Part shown: in pieces, positions 10,924 to 29,726 of the stretch | Layout: each line of letters begins with the position of its first letter | Numbering within the stretch: position 1 is the first letter of the stretch | Assembly (NCBI RefSeq): GCF_033118175.1 | Contig: NC_083698.1 | Span: 73,563,001 to 73,627,000, forward strand | Direction: 5' to 3' | Source: Dama dama | Lineage: Eukaryota; Chordata; Mammalia; Artiodactyla; Cervidae | DNA length: 64,000 nt | Translations under genes and position numbers: made by a program | Notes under the pieces: generated by a model | The model's database searches: none | What the model was told of the DNA's origin: nothing | What the model saw: the letters and a program-made list of their open reading frames with translations, nothing else

Positions 10924-12769
10924 ACAGCCTTTTAAAATGGGCCCTGTCAGGAGTGAGCAGAGCCATCAGCCTTGACTCTGAGGAGGGCAGCCCTCAGCCT
11001 CCCCAGCCTCCTTCCATCCTCCTCTCAGCCTCCTTCCAGCCTCCCCTCTGCACACTGATCCTCTCTCTCCTGGGCCTGGCTCATGGATGGCAAATTCCCA
11101 CCTCCTGGTTTCCAGGGCTGGAACTGCCCTCCCTTGCAGGATGGCTCATCTAGGAGCTGGGCAGGGGGACACCAGGGAGTACGATGGCCCTGGGAGGACT
11201 TCCTGCCGAGATGAGGAGGCCAGTGCAGGAGGGGAGGGTGAAAGGTCTCCCGTCTCTGACAGCGCAGGGCCCTTGCCGCCATCCACAGCCCTACCCTCCC
11301 AAAGCCGATCATAAAGATAGGTCCCGGGGTCCTTCCTCCCGTCGCAGTACTGCAGTCCATGGAGGAGTTCGAGGGGCAGCTTGGGAGGGGCAGAAGGACC
11401 ACCCCCACTGAGAGCCCCCTGGCCTGGGACTCTGTGTGGTCCCTGGAGGAGCAAGCCCCACAGTGGGAGGCTTGTCCCGGGGCTCCTGACCCCCCCCTGT
11501 AGCTATTGGTGTCCCCCAACCCCTTGCTCCCAGGCTGGACTCTCAGGAACTACCTGGACTCTAGTTGCAGCCGCTGTATGTCACCCACAGTTATTTACTT
11601 ACTGTTTTTACTTAAATAGATTCTGTGACAATTCCCTTTTTTACTTAGCCCCCTCTGTGAAATCACGGGTCTGTTGTGCTAGGTGGGTGTTCTTCTAAAC
11701 CATTAAAGTAGTATATAACTATTTTTTAAATGTTAAAAATGTTTAAGTGAAAAAAAAGGAGAGTGTGTGCATGTGGCCTTAACTCTCAGGCTGAGGGTCC
11801 TGCCAGTCCCCTCTCACCTGCTCCGAGGGGCCTGGGCCTGAGGGCAGGGGTGGCCTCCACGGCGGGGGAGGAGGGGAAGGTCAGCAGGAACCCAGATTTA
11901 TGGACCCCTGGGACTCCCCTGGGGAAGGAGGATTCCCCTGCGTGGGAAGAGAAAAGGGTCCCCCCAGGAGTGTTCCTCTTGGGGTGCTGTCTGCAGGCCT
12001 GGCAGGGTGGTGGAGGCAGACCCGTCCACTCCCTTCCCCCTTCCACCCTGGGCCTGTCTTTGCTTGGAGTTCCAGGGGAAGCAGCTGGGGGCAGAGGAGG
12101 CTGCTCAGAGGGGCCGAGCGGCTGGGCCCCCACCAGAAAGGAGTCGGCGGGGGGAGAGTTTCACTCAGTGATTTTGCAGGAGAGTCCTGGAGGAGGGCGC
12201 AGTGAGCCGGTCTGTTGTATGTTAGGAAAGTGCAGACCCACCTGGTGGAGTTGAGGTCTGGGTGGGAGTGAGAGGGTGCCAGGCGTTGGCCCCAGGACCT
12301 GGGTTGGCTGAAGCTGGATACTGGCCCCTTGAGCAGAGAGATCCAGAGCGAGCAGTGGGTGGGGGATATGGTGAGAGAAGCAGGGTGTGAGATGAGGTGC
12401 CCCCTGGAGCCGCCCGTGTACTTTGTCCTTAGTGACCAGGCGCCCTGACTGCTGGGAGTGAGGCCTGCTCCCTGAACCAGGCTTTGCCTGAGGTTGGGGG
12501 GCCACTGTAGCCAGATTGGGCTTCCTGATGAGAGGGCCCTGTTGGCTGGGCCCTTTGGAAGTCCACAGCTGGAGGAGGAAGGAAGCCAACAGCCAGCTAG
12601 AAACCAGAGCAGCTTCGAGGGCATGAGGAAGGGACCTGTGGGGCCTGGGAGAAGCCTGCTCTTCGCTCTTCCAGCTCCCGCAGGCCCGTCCATCCTGGTG
12701 GAGCTCAAGACTGCCAGGAGGCCCAGGGAGCAGAGGGGCCAAGCGGGAGCTCTGCCCACACTGCTGCTC

Positions 12770-12850
12770 AGCGTTGTGTGAGCTGTGTGACCCTCAGCCG
12801 GTCACTTCTCTCTCTGCACGGCTGCTGCATGCGTGACCTCTCAGGATGAC
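12770..12850. repeat. Possible MIR fragment
   Basis: The pattern of a discriminating GTGTGACCCTCAGCCGGTCACTTCTCTCTCTG is typical of MIR cores (tgtgacc...aagtcacttaacctctctg). Degenerate and short. Confidence 0.5.
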
Positions 12851-13742
12851 TGGGATGGTTTCTGATGGGCGCACTGTAGGCTGCAGATACAGAAGGCAGG
12901 ATCTGTCACCCGGTGGGAAGTGTCCAGAGTTTCCTAGAAATACCTGCCATTCAGTGCTGGGCACGTCTCCAGCTCAGGGAAAAGGAGGCCTTGGAGTGGT
13001 GTTCTTCATGACGAAATCTTCCTTGTTGTTCACTCACTCATTCATCCCCTCATTCATTCATTCGTCAACTCCTAACCAGCACAACTCTGGCCAGGCCTTG
13101 TTCCAGGCTCAGGAGATGGAGAAACAAACTAAAGCAGAGAGGGCATGCGTGGCCGTGGCGCCATCCTGCTGACCCTGCAGGTTCTGGAGTGGGAAATCAG
13201 GGTCTGACTCTTCCGCAGTGATGCCATACTGGGCCCCGGGCAGGTGGTCCTCCCCCAGGGGTCCCTGCCACCTCAGCCTGTCCTGACGGGTTAGCAGTGG
13301 AGCCCTCTGCCCTCCTCTCCCATGAAGTCCCTCAGCGGCTCCTTTCCAGGCCTGGTGGGGGGGCCTTCGTCCCCACCCCGCCCCCTCCTGCGGCTCTCTG
13401 CTGCATTTGGGAGCAGGGGACCTGGCCAGGGACTGAGAGGGGACTGGGTCTCCTTCTGGCAAAGGAAAGGAAAAGACAGGAAAGACCAGACCCCTGAGGC
13501 CCTCGGATGTTGAATTGCGGTCAGTTGACTGCAGGGCCCACGGCTCACCCCGCAGACTCTGCCTGCAGTGCCCACCCGGGCCCTCCCCAGCCCAAACTGT
13601 GGGAAGCCACAGGCCCTTGGGCGGGTGTATGGGCCCTCCCTGAAGGGCTTGTGCTGCTGGCTGTGGGCCTGGATGAGTGTCTGGGCAGTGTGGGTGGGCC
13701 CCGGGCTGTTGCCCCTGCTCATGGCCTCTCCTGTTCCCACAG

Positions 13743-13797
13743 TGCGCCTCCATGACAGCATCTCCGAGGAAGGTTTCCACTACCTGGTCTTCGATCT
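13743..13797 (+). CDS. CAMK2B: CAMK2B exon 4: kinase (residues ~74-92)
   Basis: This exon encodes VRLHDSISEEGFHYLVFDL, beta strands 4-5 up to the hinge of the kinase domain. The acceptor is TTCCCACAG and the donor GATCT|GTAAGTG. It is 55 bp long, the family size, entering and leaving mid-codon in frame with exons 3 and 5. Confidence 0.98.
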
Positions 13798-14149
13798 GTA
13801 AGTGCCGAAGCGCAGGGACATGGGCTCTCGTCTGCTCCCAGCATTGGGCCTGGGCTGGGCCCCTTGGCTTCTGTAGCCCTGGCAGACAGTCCCCCGACTC
13901 CTGGGTCACCTCGCCCCCAGCCTACGTCATTGGTTTGTTGGCTTTGCATTGGTGTATGGAATCCCCCAGGGATGGGATTGCCCAGCTGGGCCCCTTCCCG
14001 ACCACCCAGAACAGGGTGTGCTGGAGGCCAAGGGAGGGAAGGATCTCGGAGGAATGGTCTGGCCCTCGGTCTTCTGTTACCTTCCTTGGTGGCCTCATCA
14101 CCGCTGCACTGGGGCCCATGGACTGGCATGAGTGTATGCTTGGGTGCAT

Positions 14150-14720
14150 GAGACTGCCTGTGTGTTTGTGACTGTGTGTGTGCATTCATATATGTTGATG
14201 AGCAGGCATCTGTGGGTGTGATTTGTGGGGGCATGTGCATGAGTGGGTTTCAGTGTGTGCATATGTGTGTGATTATATGAACACATGTACACATGTGATT
14301 TGTGGTGTGTGTGCATGTGTATGTATGTGAATGTGTGTGTGAGTTGGTGTGGATATGTGGGGTGTGAACATATATGTGTGTGCATGGGTGTATGTTGGCG
14401 TCAGCATGTAACAGTGTGTGTATGATTGCCTGAAGTGTGAGTGTGCAAATGATTTGTGGGGGAATGTATCTGTTTGCATGCATGTCCACGGGTGCATGTG
14501 TGCACACACATGTGGCTTGTGGGTGTGTATGTGCCTGTGTGTGTACATGAGTATAATCTGTGGGGTGTGTGTGCATATATCCACTCTCACAAATCATGCA
14601 TGCACGTGTGTGCACATTTGTACGTGTGATTTGTGGGGGTGGATGTAGATGATGGATGTGTGATTCGATCAGTGTGTACATGGGTATATATGTGCACATG
14701 TGTGTGTGAGCTGTGCTGAG
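14150..14720 (+). repeat. TG-rich degenerate minisatellite
   Basis: About 570 bp of imperfect TGTGTGCATGTG-type sequence in which the motif TGATTTGTGG recurs (about 14,219, 14,296, 14,450 and 14,626) at irregular spacing. Long alternating purine-pyrimidine runs give Z-DNA potential. The minus strand reads as His/Thr-rich frames with no coding value. Confidence 0.85.
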
Positions 14721-16462
14721 CGAGAGCATCTGGGGCCCCTGCCTCCTCTCATCTCTTGCTGGATTTAGAAGCAGTGATCTCATCACCTCACTCCCCGACA
14801 GCTCCGGCTGAGCGGGGCTCTATTTAGCTGTCCTGAGTCAGTGTGACTCTGGACCCTGCGGTGGGCAGAGGTCGTAGTTTGGGGTGGCTCCGTGTGGCCT
14901 CTGGGAAGCCCAGCCCGGGGGCCCTGGCCACGGGGACAGGATGTGTCTCTGAAGGGACCTCCCCCCTCAAATGACAGATGCCTCGGCCACGGGGTGTGGA
15001 GGCCTGAGGAATGAACCTCTGGCCTACTTGGGGTCCTCTGGTCAGGAGATGCTGGAACTGTCCCCCACAGTCCCCCGTGTCCCACAAGACACCACTTCGA
15101 GATACCAGCCAGGTGTCCAGGGCTGACCTGTGATACAGTTGCCTGTGCTGGGCCAAGGCTGTGCCCCGAGCGTTCTGTTTCACGGACCCTTTGCCGTCAC
15201 CCCCGTGGGTCCCCAGATCCGTTCAGCTCCACCAGCTTTTTTCCAGGAAATATAGAGGCCCCGGGCTGGAGGGTGGCCATGTCCAGGCCCCTGGTGGCAG
15301 ACAGGAGGGTGTGTGGGATTCAGGAGCAGAAAAAGGGAAGAGAATGATGTGTGTGCAGGTGCGCATATGTGTATATGTGTGCACACCCATACAAGTGCAT
15401 GCACGAGTGTGGGAGCGCCTTGACTCTCCTGGCTCAAGCAACAGGCACGTGTGGGGAAGGCTCTGAGGGGGGCTAATGAGAGGAAACTGGTGGGTGTGTT
15501 TGGAGCAGGTGGGAGGAGGGAGGCCCTGGGCTTTGCACATCTTCCCTGCAAACCACTGTGGCCCTCAGGCCTGTTGAAACTGCCTCTCTGGGGGCATCCA
15601 GGACACCACTAGACCTCAGGCAGCTGTTTGGTGGGGGCAGGAGGGCCTGCATGGTGTGGGGGGCTGTGGAGGGAGAGGGGAGGAGTGGAGGCATAGAGAT
15701 GCTGCCAGGCCCTGCCACCCCCACCCCCAGCCCCACGCCGCCCTCCTGTGACACGCTGCAGACCCTCTGGGACTCTGTAGCCCCTGAATTGGGTAGAAGT
15801 GTCTGGCCTGAGTTGGCATCACCTTCAGGAGGCCCTTGGACCTAGGCGACTTGGGGGGCTCTGTGGATTCGGGGACTGACAGATTTCCCCACTCTCCATG
15901 CCTCAGAATGTCACGTGGCCTTGGGGACCAGGCCTGGGGACAGAGGAAGGGGCTCGCCCGGAGGCTGTGGCTGCAGCCCAGAATTGGCCATGCTGAGTGG
16001 CCAGGATCTGAGGAAAGGGAGAGGCTGGTTTCCAGACCACACCCTTCCCAGCCAGCTTGAGACGGCAGCCTCCCACCCCACCCCTGCCCCCACCAACTCC
16101 CTGCCCTGCAACCCTGGACCACAAGGCCCCTGATGCCTGTCAGCACAGCCGGAGCCTCCTGTGGATGTGGGGCCCCAGCGTTCTTGTCCCTGGCTCAGGG
16201 CAGGGCTACTGGGCTGGGGGGCTCCCTGGGCCCCTTTTGCAGCCCAGGTCAGTACCTGTGGCCTTTTCCTCTCTGCCCTGTGCTTGGACTCGGGGCCTGC
16301 AGAGCCTGACCTGTGAATTGTGGGTGCAGAAAAATAAATAGCGAGTCTTCTTCTGGGCTGGACCTAGTACTCCATCCTGCTGCTCCACACACATACGTGT
16401 ACACATGGATACACAAGGACACACAGACACACGGGGCTCTGCTCCCTTGGACAGTCACCTGC

Positions 16463-16672
16463 TCTGAGCCTTGTTGTTGTTCAGTCGCTTAGTCGTGTCC
16501 AACTCTGCAACCCCATGAACTGCAGCACACCACCCTCCTCTGTCCTCCACTGTCTCCCAGAGTTTGCTCAAATACATGTCTGTTAAGTAGATGATGCTAC
16601 CTAACCATCTCATCCTCTGCCGTCCCCTTCTCCTTTTGCCTTCAATCTTTCCATCATCAGGGTCTGAGCTTT
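16463..16672 (-). mobile_element. BovB LINE 3'-end fragment with target-site duplication
   Basis: The plus strand reads GTTGTTCAGTCGCTTAGTCG, then GAGTTTGCTCAAATACATGTC and ACCATCTCATCCTCTGCCGT. This is the reverse complement of the end of BovB (RTE-clade) ORF2 and its 3' tail. The direct repeats TCTGAGCCTT (16,463) and TCTGAGCTTT (16,663) look like a 10-bp target-site duplication. The copy is 5'-truncated and has decayed codons. Confidence 0.8.
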
Positions 16673-17559
16673 AGTCTCCTGGAACCTGAAAAATTCCTTG
16701 CTCCTGGGATAGTTGGCTTCCAACAGGATTTGAGGGCCAGCATCTAGCCTCCAGCAGGGGCATCCTAGCACCCACTGCATCCCCAGTTTTGTGTTTCTCT
16801 AAGAGAGAGCCTGCCCATGCCAGGGCCACTGTTCAGCAGTGCCCATGCCTGTGGTCACTGTGGACCAGGCTGGCCCTGAGTGCTGGGCACAAAACAAGGC
16901 CAACCCAAGCCCCAGGTCCCAAGAACGAATGGGAACTGAGATGCAAGTGGAGAGATCCCAGCATGTGGGGCCAGCACAGCTGGAGGGGGTGTGGAAGGAG
17001 GGTGTGTTTGCAGAGGGAGTGCCCTTGGTGTCCCCACTGGAGGAGACATGGGAGGGAGACTCAAGACCTTGCAGGGGTAGAAAAGCTCTAGATGGACCTT
17101 CTGGTGGACTTGGAGCTGGCCGAGTAGGCTGAGGGGCTCGGACAGACCCGGGGATTGAGCTTTCCTGCTCCCCTGTGCATCCAGCCTTGGCCCCTGCTTT
17201 TCACCTTGCTGTCCACACCCACATTCTCAGCCAGGGGATCCCGAGTGCCTGGGATCCCTGCTGGGTTCACTGAGGCTCTCCAGGCAGTGGTTTCTGCCCT
17301 GGGCAGGGGGATCCATCCTGACCTTAGGACCTGAAGGCTGCTCCCTGGCCCAGGGACAACCGGCGAGAGAGTGTGTGGATGGAGGTCCTACTCTCTTTCT
17401 GGAGATGGACTTTGAACACCTCGTGACCTCACCCACTGGGGAGGCCACATCCATGCACTGTCTCTTCTGGCCCCTCCGCCTTGTGCGGGGGCTGCATCAC
17501 TGGCCTTGGGGGGTTCAAGGAGGGTAAGCCAGTTTTTCTCAGGCCTGGAATTAGTCACA

Positions 17560-17690
17560 AAGCCTGGGTAACAGTCCAGAGGCCTAGAACAAACTCCTGG
17601 GCTGCCCCCTCTGGGAAAGTCACTGAGATCATTGAAGCTCAGTTTTCTGAGCTTAAGAGACCAGTGTCATGGAGAGGGGTGTGAAGACTA
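17560..17690. repeat. MIR SINE fragment
   Basis: GGGAAAGTCACTGAGATCATTGAAGCTCAGTTTTCTGAG followed by a GTGAAGACTAAA tail resembles the MIR core and 3' region. Old and diverged. Confidence 0.55.
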
Positions 17691-17817
17691 AAGCGTGTCA
17701 GTCCTGAGTTACTCTAGAGATGGAGGTGCTGGCGGTGTGGGGGACGTGGAGGTGAAGACGGTGGAGATGCTGGTGGTGATGACGAGCACGGGGTGGGGGT
17801 GGAGATGCTGGTGGTGA

Positions 17818-23980
<6,163 letters not shown>

Positions 23981-24299
23981 CCCAGTGCCTCTAGGCTTAA
24001 GGGCTGAGAGGGGACAGTTGTCAAGAACCAGCCTTAGTAGCACATGTCCACGCGGAGTCTCGCTTTCTGGGCTCCAGTTGAGATTCGGACCTGGCAGGAG
24101 AGACACAGAGAATGTACACGCAGGTGGGGCTGATGCCTGGGGAGCAGGGGGTGGAGGGGCCAGTTTGGTCTCTTCAAACTTCCAGTCCTTTCTACTCATC
24201 TCTGTGGCCCTTGGCTCAGCTCTGGGCAAAGTGACTGCAAATCATTTAAAACAAGAGTTGTCACCCACAGGCCTCCGTGTGGTGGGAGGGGCCCTCAGG

Positions 24300-24415
24300 A
24301 GGAGCTGCAGCCCTCCTGCCTCTCCCTTCTCCTCCCCCTTCTTCCTGTCCTTCCCCTTCCCCCCTCCTCCTCCTCTCAATCTCTCCTCCTTTCTTTGACT
24401 TCAGCTTTCTCCAAG
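24300..24415 (+). repeat. Polypyrimidine tract
   Basis: About 115 bp of almost pure C/T (CCTCCTGCCTCTCCCTTCTC and similar) ending in TTTGACTTCAG, which looks like a splice acceptor. No exon with coding sense follows. Confidence 0.7.
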
Positions 24416-24561
24416 TCTGAGTTTGGGTCAGTTTCTTCTCTCGTTGGTTTTGCAGGGGATGGGGGAACCCCTGGGCCTGCATCCCTGCTGGTGGTGTTTG
24501 AGACCAACCTTCCCGTGGGTGCTAGGGCTGAATGGAGTCACATCCTTCTGGGGCTGCCCAG

Positions 24562-24562
<1 letters not shown>

Positions 24563-24602
<40 letters not shown>

Positions 24603-24612
24603 TGTGTGTGTG
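24563..24612 (+). repeat. (GT)n microsatellite
   Basis: Nearly uninterrupted GT repeat of about 24 units with one TT interruption near 24,600. Likely polymorphic. Confidence 0.95.
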
Positions 24613-25329
24613 AGCTGATTTTGTGGAGCTGCTCTTGGGGGGAAGTCCCACCAGGAGCAGGCCCGGGACCCACCCTGTGCCCTCATGTGTCCCCGCTCCC
24701 ACTCTGCATGTGCTGTGTGGTCCCCTGTCCTCTCATGGGCCTGCCCAGGCTCCCCCCCGATGACTGCCTGTCCTGTGGGTGCCCCTCTGTCTCTGTGTCT
24801 TGTCTGCATGGGCCTCACTCAGGGGCCTCTGGAAATAGGGGCCACAGGGAAGAGGGCATGCATCCCTCCTTCATCCTGGACCTCACGATGCATAACAAAC
24901 CTGGAGCCCAAAGCTCCGAAGTGCAGATGGATGCTCTCCCCAGCCCAGGTGTGACCTGAGGGCACCCAGAACCCTTGCTGAGAAAAGGAAAAAGGGGTTA
25001 GGACGAGTTGGTCTCCTGTCTCCCACCAGGTGTTGGGGGGAGCAGGCTGTCCCTCCTCTTCTAGAGAGGCCTCTGTCATCTTGGCCGAGACAGACCTCCA
25101 GGAGCATACTGTGGTGGGTTTCCTCTCAGTCAAGGTGTGGAGGGTGGAGAGAGCAGAGGGGCTTGGTGCCATCTTGGCGGCTGTGAGGGAGCCAGGGTGG
25201 GGCCTGCAGGCGGGAACATCCCTGTGCAACCCAGCTGGGTCCCCTCCGTCTCCTCCCAGGGAAGAGCCTTCTTGCCCAGCTCTTCCCAGGGACTAGGTTC
25301 CCTTAGCTCCTTCTTCCCAGAGAGGCATT

Positions 25330-25542
25330 CTAAGTCACTTCAGTTGTGTCCGACTCTGTGTGACCCCATGGACTGTAGCCCATCAGGCTCCTCTGTCCAT
25401 GGGATTCTCCAGGCAGGAATACTGGAGTGGGTTGCCATTTCATCCTCCAGGGGATCTTCCTGACCCAGGGATCGAACCCACATCTCTTATGTCTCCTTCA
25501 CTGGTAGGCAGGTTCTTTACCACTAGTGCCACCTGGGAAGCC
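25330..25542 (-). mobile_element. Bov-tA-type SINE, near full length
   Basis: On the minus strand it starts with the tRNA-like head GGCTTCCCAGGTGGCACTAG, carries a B-box-like GGTTCGATCCCTGGGTCAGG, and ends in the GTCGGACAC...-type tail, here as TGTCCGACTCTGTGTGACCC on the plus strand. This is the standard ruminant SINE layout. Confidence 0.92.
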
Positions 25543-25630
25543 GAAGAATGCTGGTTTATTTTCTTGGGGTGGGGGGAATCTGATCTGTAGAAGCTGGGTC
25601 AAGCCCCCAGCTGCAGCCCCTGACCCATAG

Positions 25631-25717
25631 TATTTCAGACTTCTTTTATAAAAAAAACATTTTTTAAAAATTTGAAGTATAGTTGATTTGCAATGTTGTG
25701 TCTATTTCAGACTTCTT
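25631..25717 (-). mobile_element. Very short artiodactyl L1 3' end with 15-bp target-site duplication
   Basis: The minus strand of 25,646-25,702 reads ACACAACATTGCAAATCAAC then TATACTTCAAATTTTT and an A/T tail, the 3' terminus of artiodactyl L1s. It is flanked by the perfect direct repeat TATTTCAGACTTCTT at 25,631 and 25,703. Only about 57 bp was inserted. Confidence 0.85.
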
Positions 25718-25752
25718 GGTGTGGGGTTTGTGGGGAGGTAGGGGTCTGGTTG

Positions 25753-25852
25753 GACTCCGGGAGTTGGTGATGGACAGGGAGGCCTGGTGTGCTGTGGTTC
25801 ATGGGGTCGCAAAGTCGGACACGACTGAGTAACTGAACTGAACTGAACTGAA
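25753..25852 (+). mobile_element. BovB/Bov-A 3' end with (ACTGA)n tail
   Basis: GACTCCGGGAGTTGGTGATG, then CATGGGGTCGCAAAGTCGGA and CACGACTGAGTAACTGAACT with further AACTG units. This is the plus-sense 3' end shared by BovB LINEs and Bov-A SINEs. The first part corresponds to the C-terminal end of BovB ORF2. Confidence 0.88.
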
Positions 25853-26988
25853 GGGGTCCCCCTGCCCTACTCACACTGGCAAAATCAAGGTGTTCAGAGG
25901 CCTCCCGGCCGTGCTGCGCAGGCGGGGCTGAGTATCCCCAGCACGTGTCACTTGGAGTGACGGAGCCTCATCCACCAGCTGTGTGGGGCCTGGAGAAGCC
26001 CTGGTTTCTGCCTCATGGGCTGGCGTGATTCATCTATGCCACACGATTTGTCCTCACGCCCCCGGTGTCCAAGCAGGGTTAACTCAATTCTGTTGGCTGC
26101 ATTTGTCTTTCTTGGTGGCACTAAGGTGGGCGGCATGGTGTCAGCAGACCTTCCTGTCGGGAGGGTGGCCTGGTGAGGGGGCTGAGGGCCCGGAGAGCCC
26201 CCAGCAGCCAGGGACGAGGGAGTCCAGTGGCTTTGAGCTCTGAGCGCTGCCCTCTGGGAGCTGGCGAGGCCAGTGGGACAGGCTGGGATGGAGGAGCCTA
26301 GCAAGCAGGACACAGTGAACAGGGAACTCCTAGGGCCTTCGGAGCCAAGTGTTCCCAGTCACAGGGCAGCAGCCTCCTTGGCACCCCAGTGGGACAGGGA
26401 TGAATACCCTTCCTTCTGGCATGAGCAAGGCGCTGCTCCCCGAGACCAGGAGGTCCGCACGGGGCCCTCCCCTCCTGTGGGCAGCCAGCCCAGGGCTGGT
26501 GGGACTTGGATGTCCTACTCTGCTTAGTCCGTACGGGCCCTTGGTTTTCCTCCTTGCCCTTGAGAGTCTCCATCCTGCAGGAAGTGCCTGAACCTTCCAG
26601 CAGCCGCTCTCACTGTGCAGCCAGCCTTGGTTGGGGGAGGGAAGCCCCCCTACAGTGGGGGTCTGGGCCCCGCATGGCCTGCTGGGGCCTCCAGGGTGTG
26701 CTGTTTTGGTCCCAGCGCCCCGAGTTCACAAGCTTGCACTTTGAGAGCCAGCTTCCCTCAGCTCTAGGGCTCATGTCCCTGCCCCCGGCAAGTGGGGGAC
26801 AGAGACAGACTGTGGGGTGCAGGCTCTGGGGTGCGCTCAAGCCAAAGATGTCAGCCATGCTGGGGGGACACCCATGTGGTCAGGGGACCTGTGCGCCCCC
26901 ACCTGCCAAGGGGTATTCTGTCCCCCTCTCTCCGGTGACACCCCTGGGTGTAAACCCCACACCCTCGGGCTGCTCACCTTCCCCACAG

Positions 26989-27091
26989 CCCGAGAACCTG
27001 CTCCTGGCCAGCAAGTGCAAAGGGGCTGCGGTGAAGCTGGCGGACTTCGGCCTGGCCATCGAGGTGCAGGGGGACCAGCAGGCGTGGTTTG
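26989..27091 (+). CDS. CAMK2B: CAMK2B exon 7: DFG motif (residues ~139-173)
   Basis: This exon encodes PENLLLASKCKGAAVKLADF, then GLAIEVQGDQQAWF. DFG (Asp157) is the magnesium-binding motif and PEN completes the catalytic loop. The acceptor is TTCCCCACAG and the donor TTTG|GTGAGT. It is 103 bp, the family length. Confidence 0.98.
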
Positions 27092-27095
27092 GTGA

Positions 27096-27962
<867 letters not shown>

Positions 27963-28057
27963 GGGTGATCCTGTACATCCTGCTCGTGGGCTACCCACCC
28001 TTCTGGGACGAGGACCAGCACAAGCTGTACCAGCAGATCAAGGCCGGGGCCTATGAC
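27963..28057 (+). CDS. CAMK2B: CAMK2B exon 9: kinase C-lobe (residues ~201-232)
   Basis: This exon encodes VILYILLVGYPPFWDEDQHK and LYQQIKAGAYD in the C-lobe. The acceptor is GGCTCTCCTCAG and the donor TATGAC|GTGAGT. It is 95 bp, as in the family. Confidence 0.98.
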
Positions 28058-28220
28058 GTGAGTGCCAGGACCCCCAGTCCCTCCCTATCTGGGGGAGGCA
28101 GGCTGGCAGAGGCGGGGTGTGGGGTGACACCCCTGTTTTCAGATGAGACCCTTTGGAGAAGTCTGTCTCCTGTCTGGGGAGGGGGATTCAGGCTCCCCTG
28201 TGCCTGGTTTTCCTTTCTAG

Positions 28221-28343
28221 TTCCCGTCCCCTGAGTGGGACACGGTCACTCCCGAAGCCAAAAACCTCATCAACCAGATGTTGACCATCAATCCCGCCAA
28301 GCGCATCACGGCACACGAGGCACTGAAGCACCCGTGGGTCTGC
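28221..28343 (+). CDS. CAMK2B: CAMK2B exon 10: kinase C-lobe end (residues ~233-273)
   Basis: This exon encodes FPSPEWDTVTPEAKNLINQM, then LTINPAKRITAHEALKHPWV and C. The conserved arginine of AKRITAHEAL anchors the C-lobe, and HPWVC ends the kinase domain. The acceptor is TTTCCTTTCTAG and the donor TGC|GTAAGT. It is 123 bp. Confidence 0.98.
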
Positions 28344-29683
<1,340 letters not shown>

Positions 29684-29726
29684 GGTGCGATCCTCACCAC
29701 CATGCTGGCCACACGGAATTTCTCAG
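29684..29726 (+). CDS. CAMK2B: CAMK2B exon 12: calmodulin-binding segment (residues ~302-316)
   Basis: This exon encodes GAILTTMLATRNFS, the second half of the calmodulin-binding helix with the inhibitory Thr306/Thr307 pair. The acceptor is TCTCTCTCCAG and the donor TCAG|GTGAGA. It is 43 bp. Confidence 0.98.

Larger units (their letters stand above)
7774..13742 (+). other. CAMK2B: CAMK2B intron 3
   Basis: No coding exon. It holds a 14-bp tandem repeat (8157-8193), a purine-rich GACA/GAGA low-complexity tract (about 9284-9465), an old L1 fragment on the minus strand (about 9480-10,075) and a Bov-A-type SINE with target-site duplication (10,764-10,923). MIR-like scraps occur at about 8955-9010 and 12,770-12,850, and an ATTC-rich old repeat at about 13,030-13,130. 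Confidence 0.85.

Noticed and set aside
11881..12759. 292-codon minus-strand open frame in intron 3
   Set aside because: Pro/Ser/Gly-rich GC-driven frame with no domain, no splice context and antisense to CAMK2B; similar frames occur throughout the GC-rich introns.
13109..13909. 266-codon minus-strand open frame over exon 4
   Set aside because: It is antisense to a certain CAMK2B exon and has no resemblance to a known protein.
14098..14786. His/Thr-rich minus-strand frames in intron 4
   Set aside because: Direct consequence of translating a TG/CA minisatellite.
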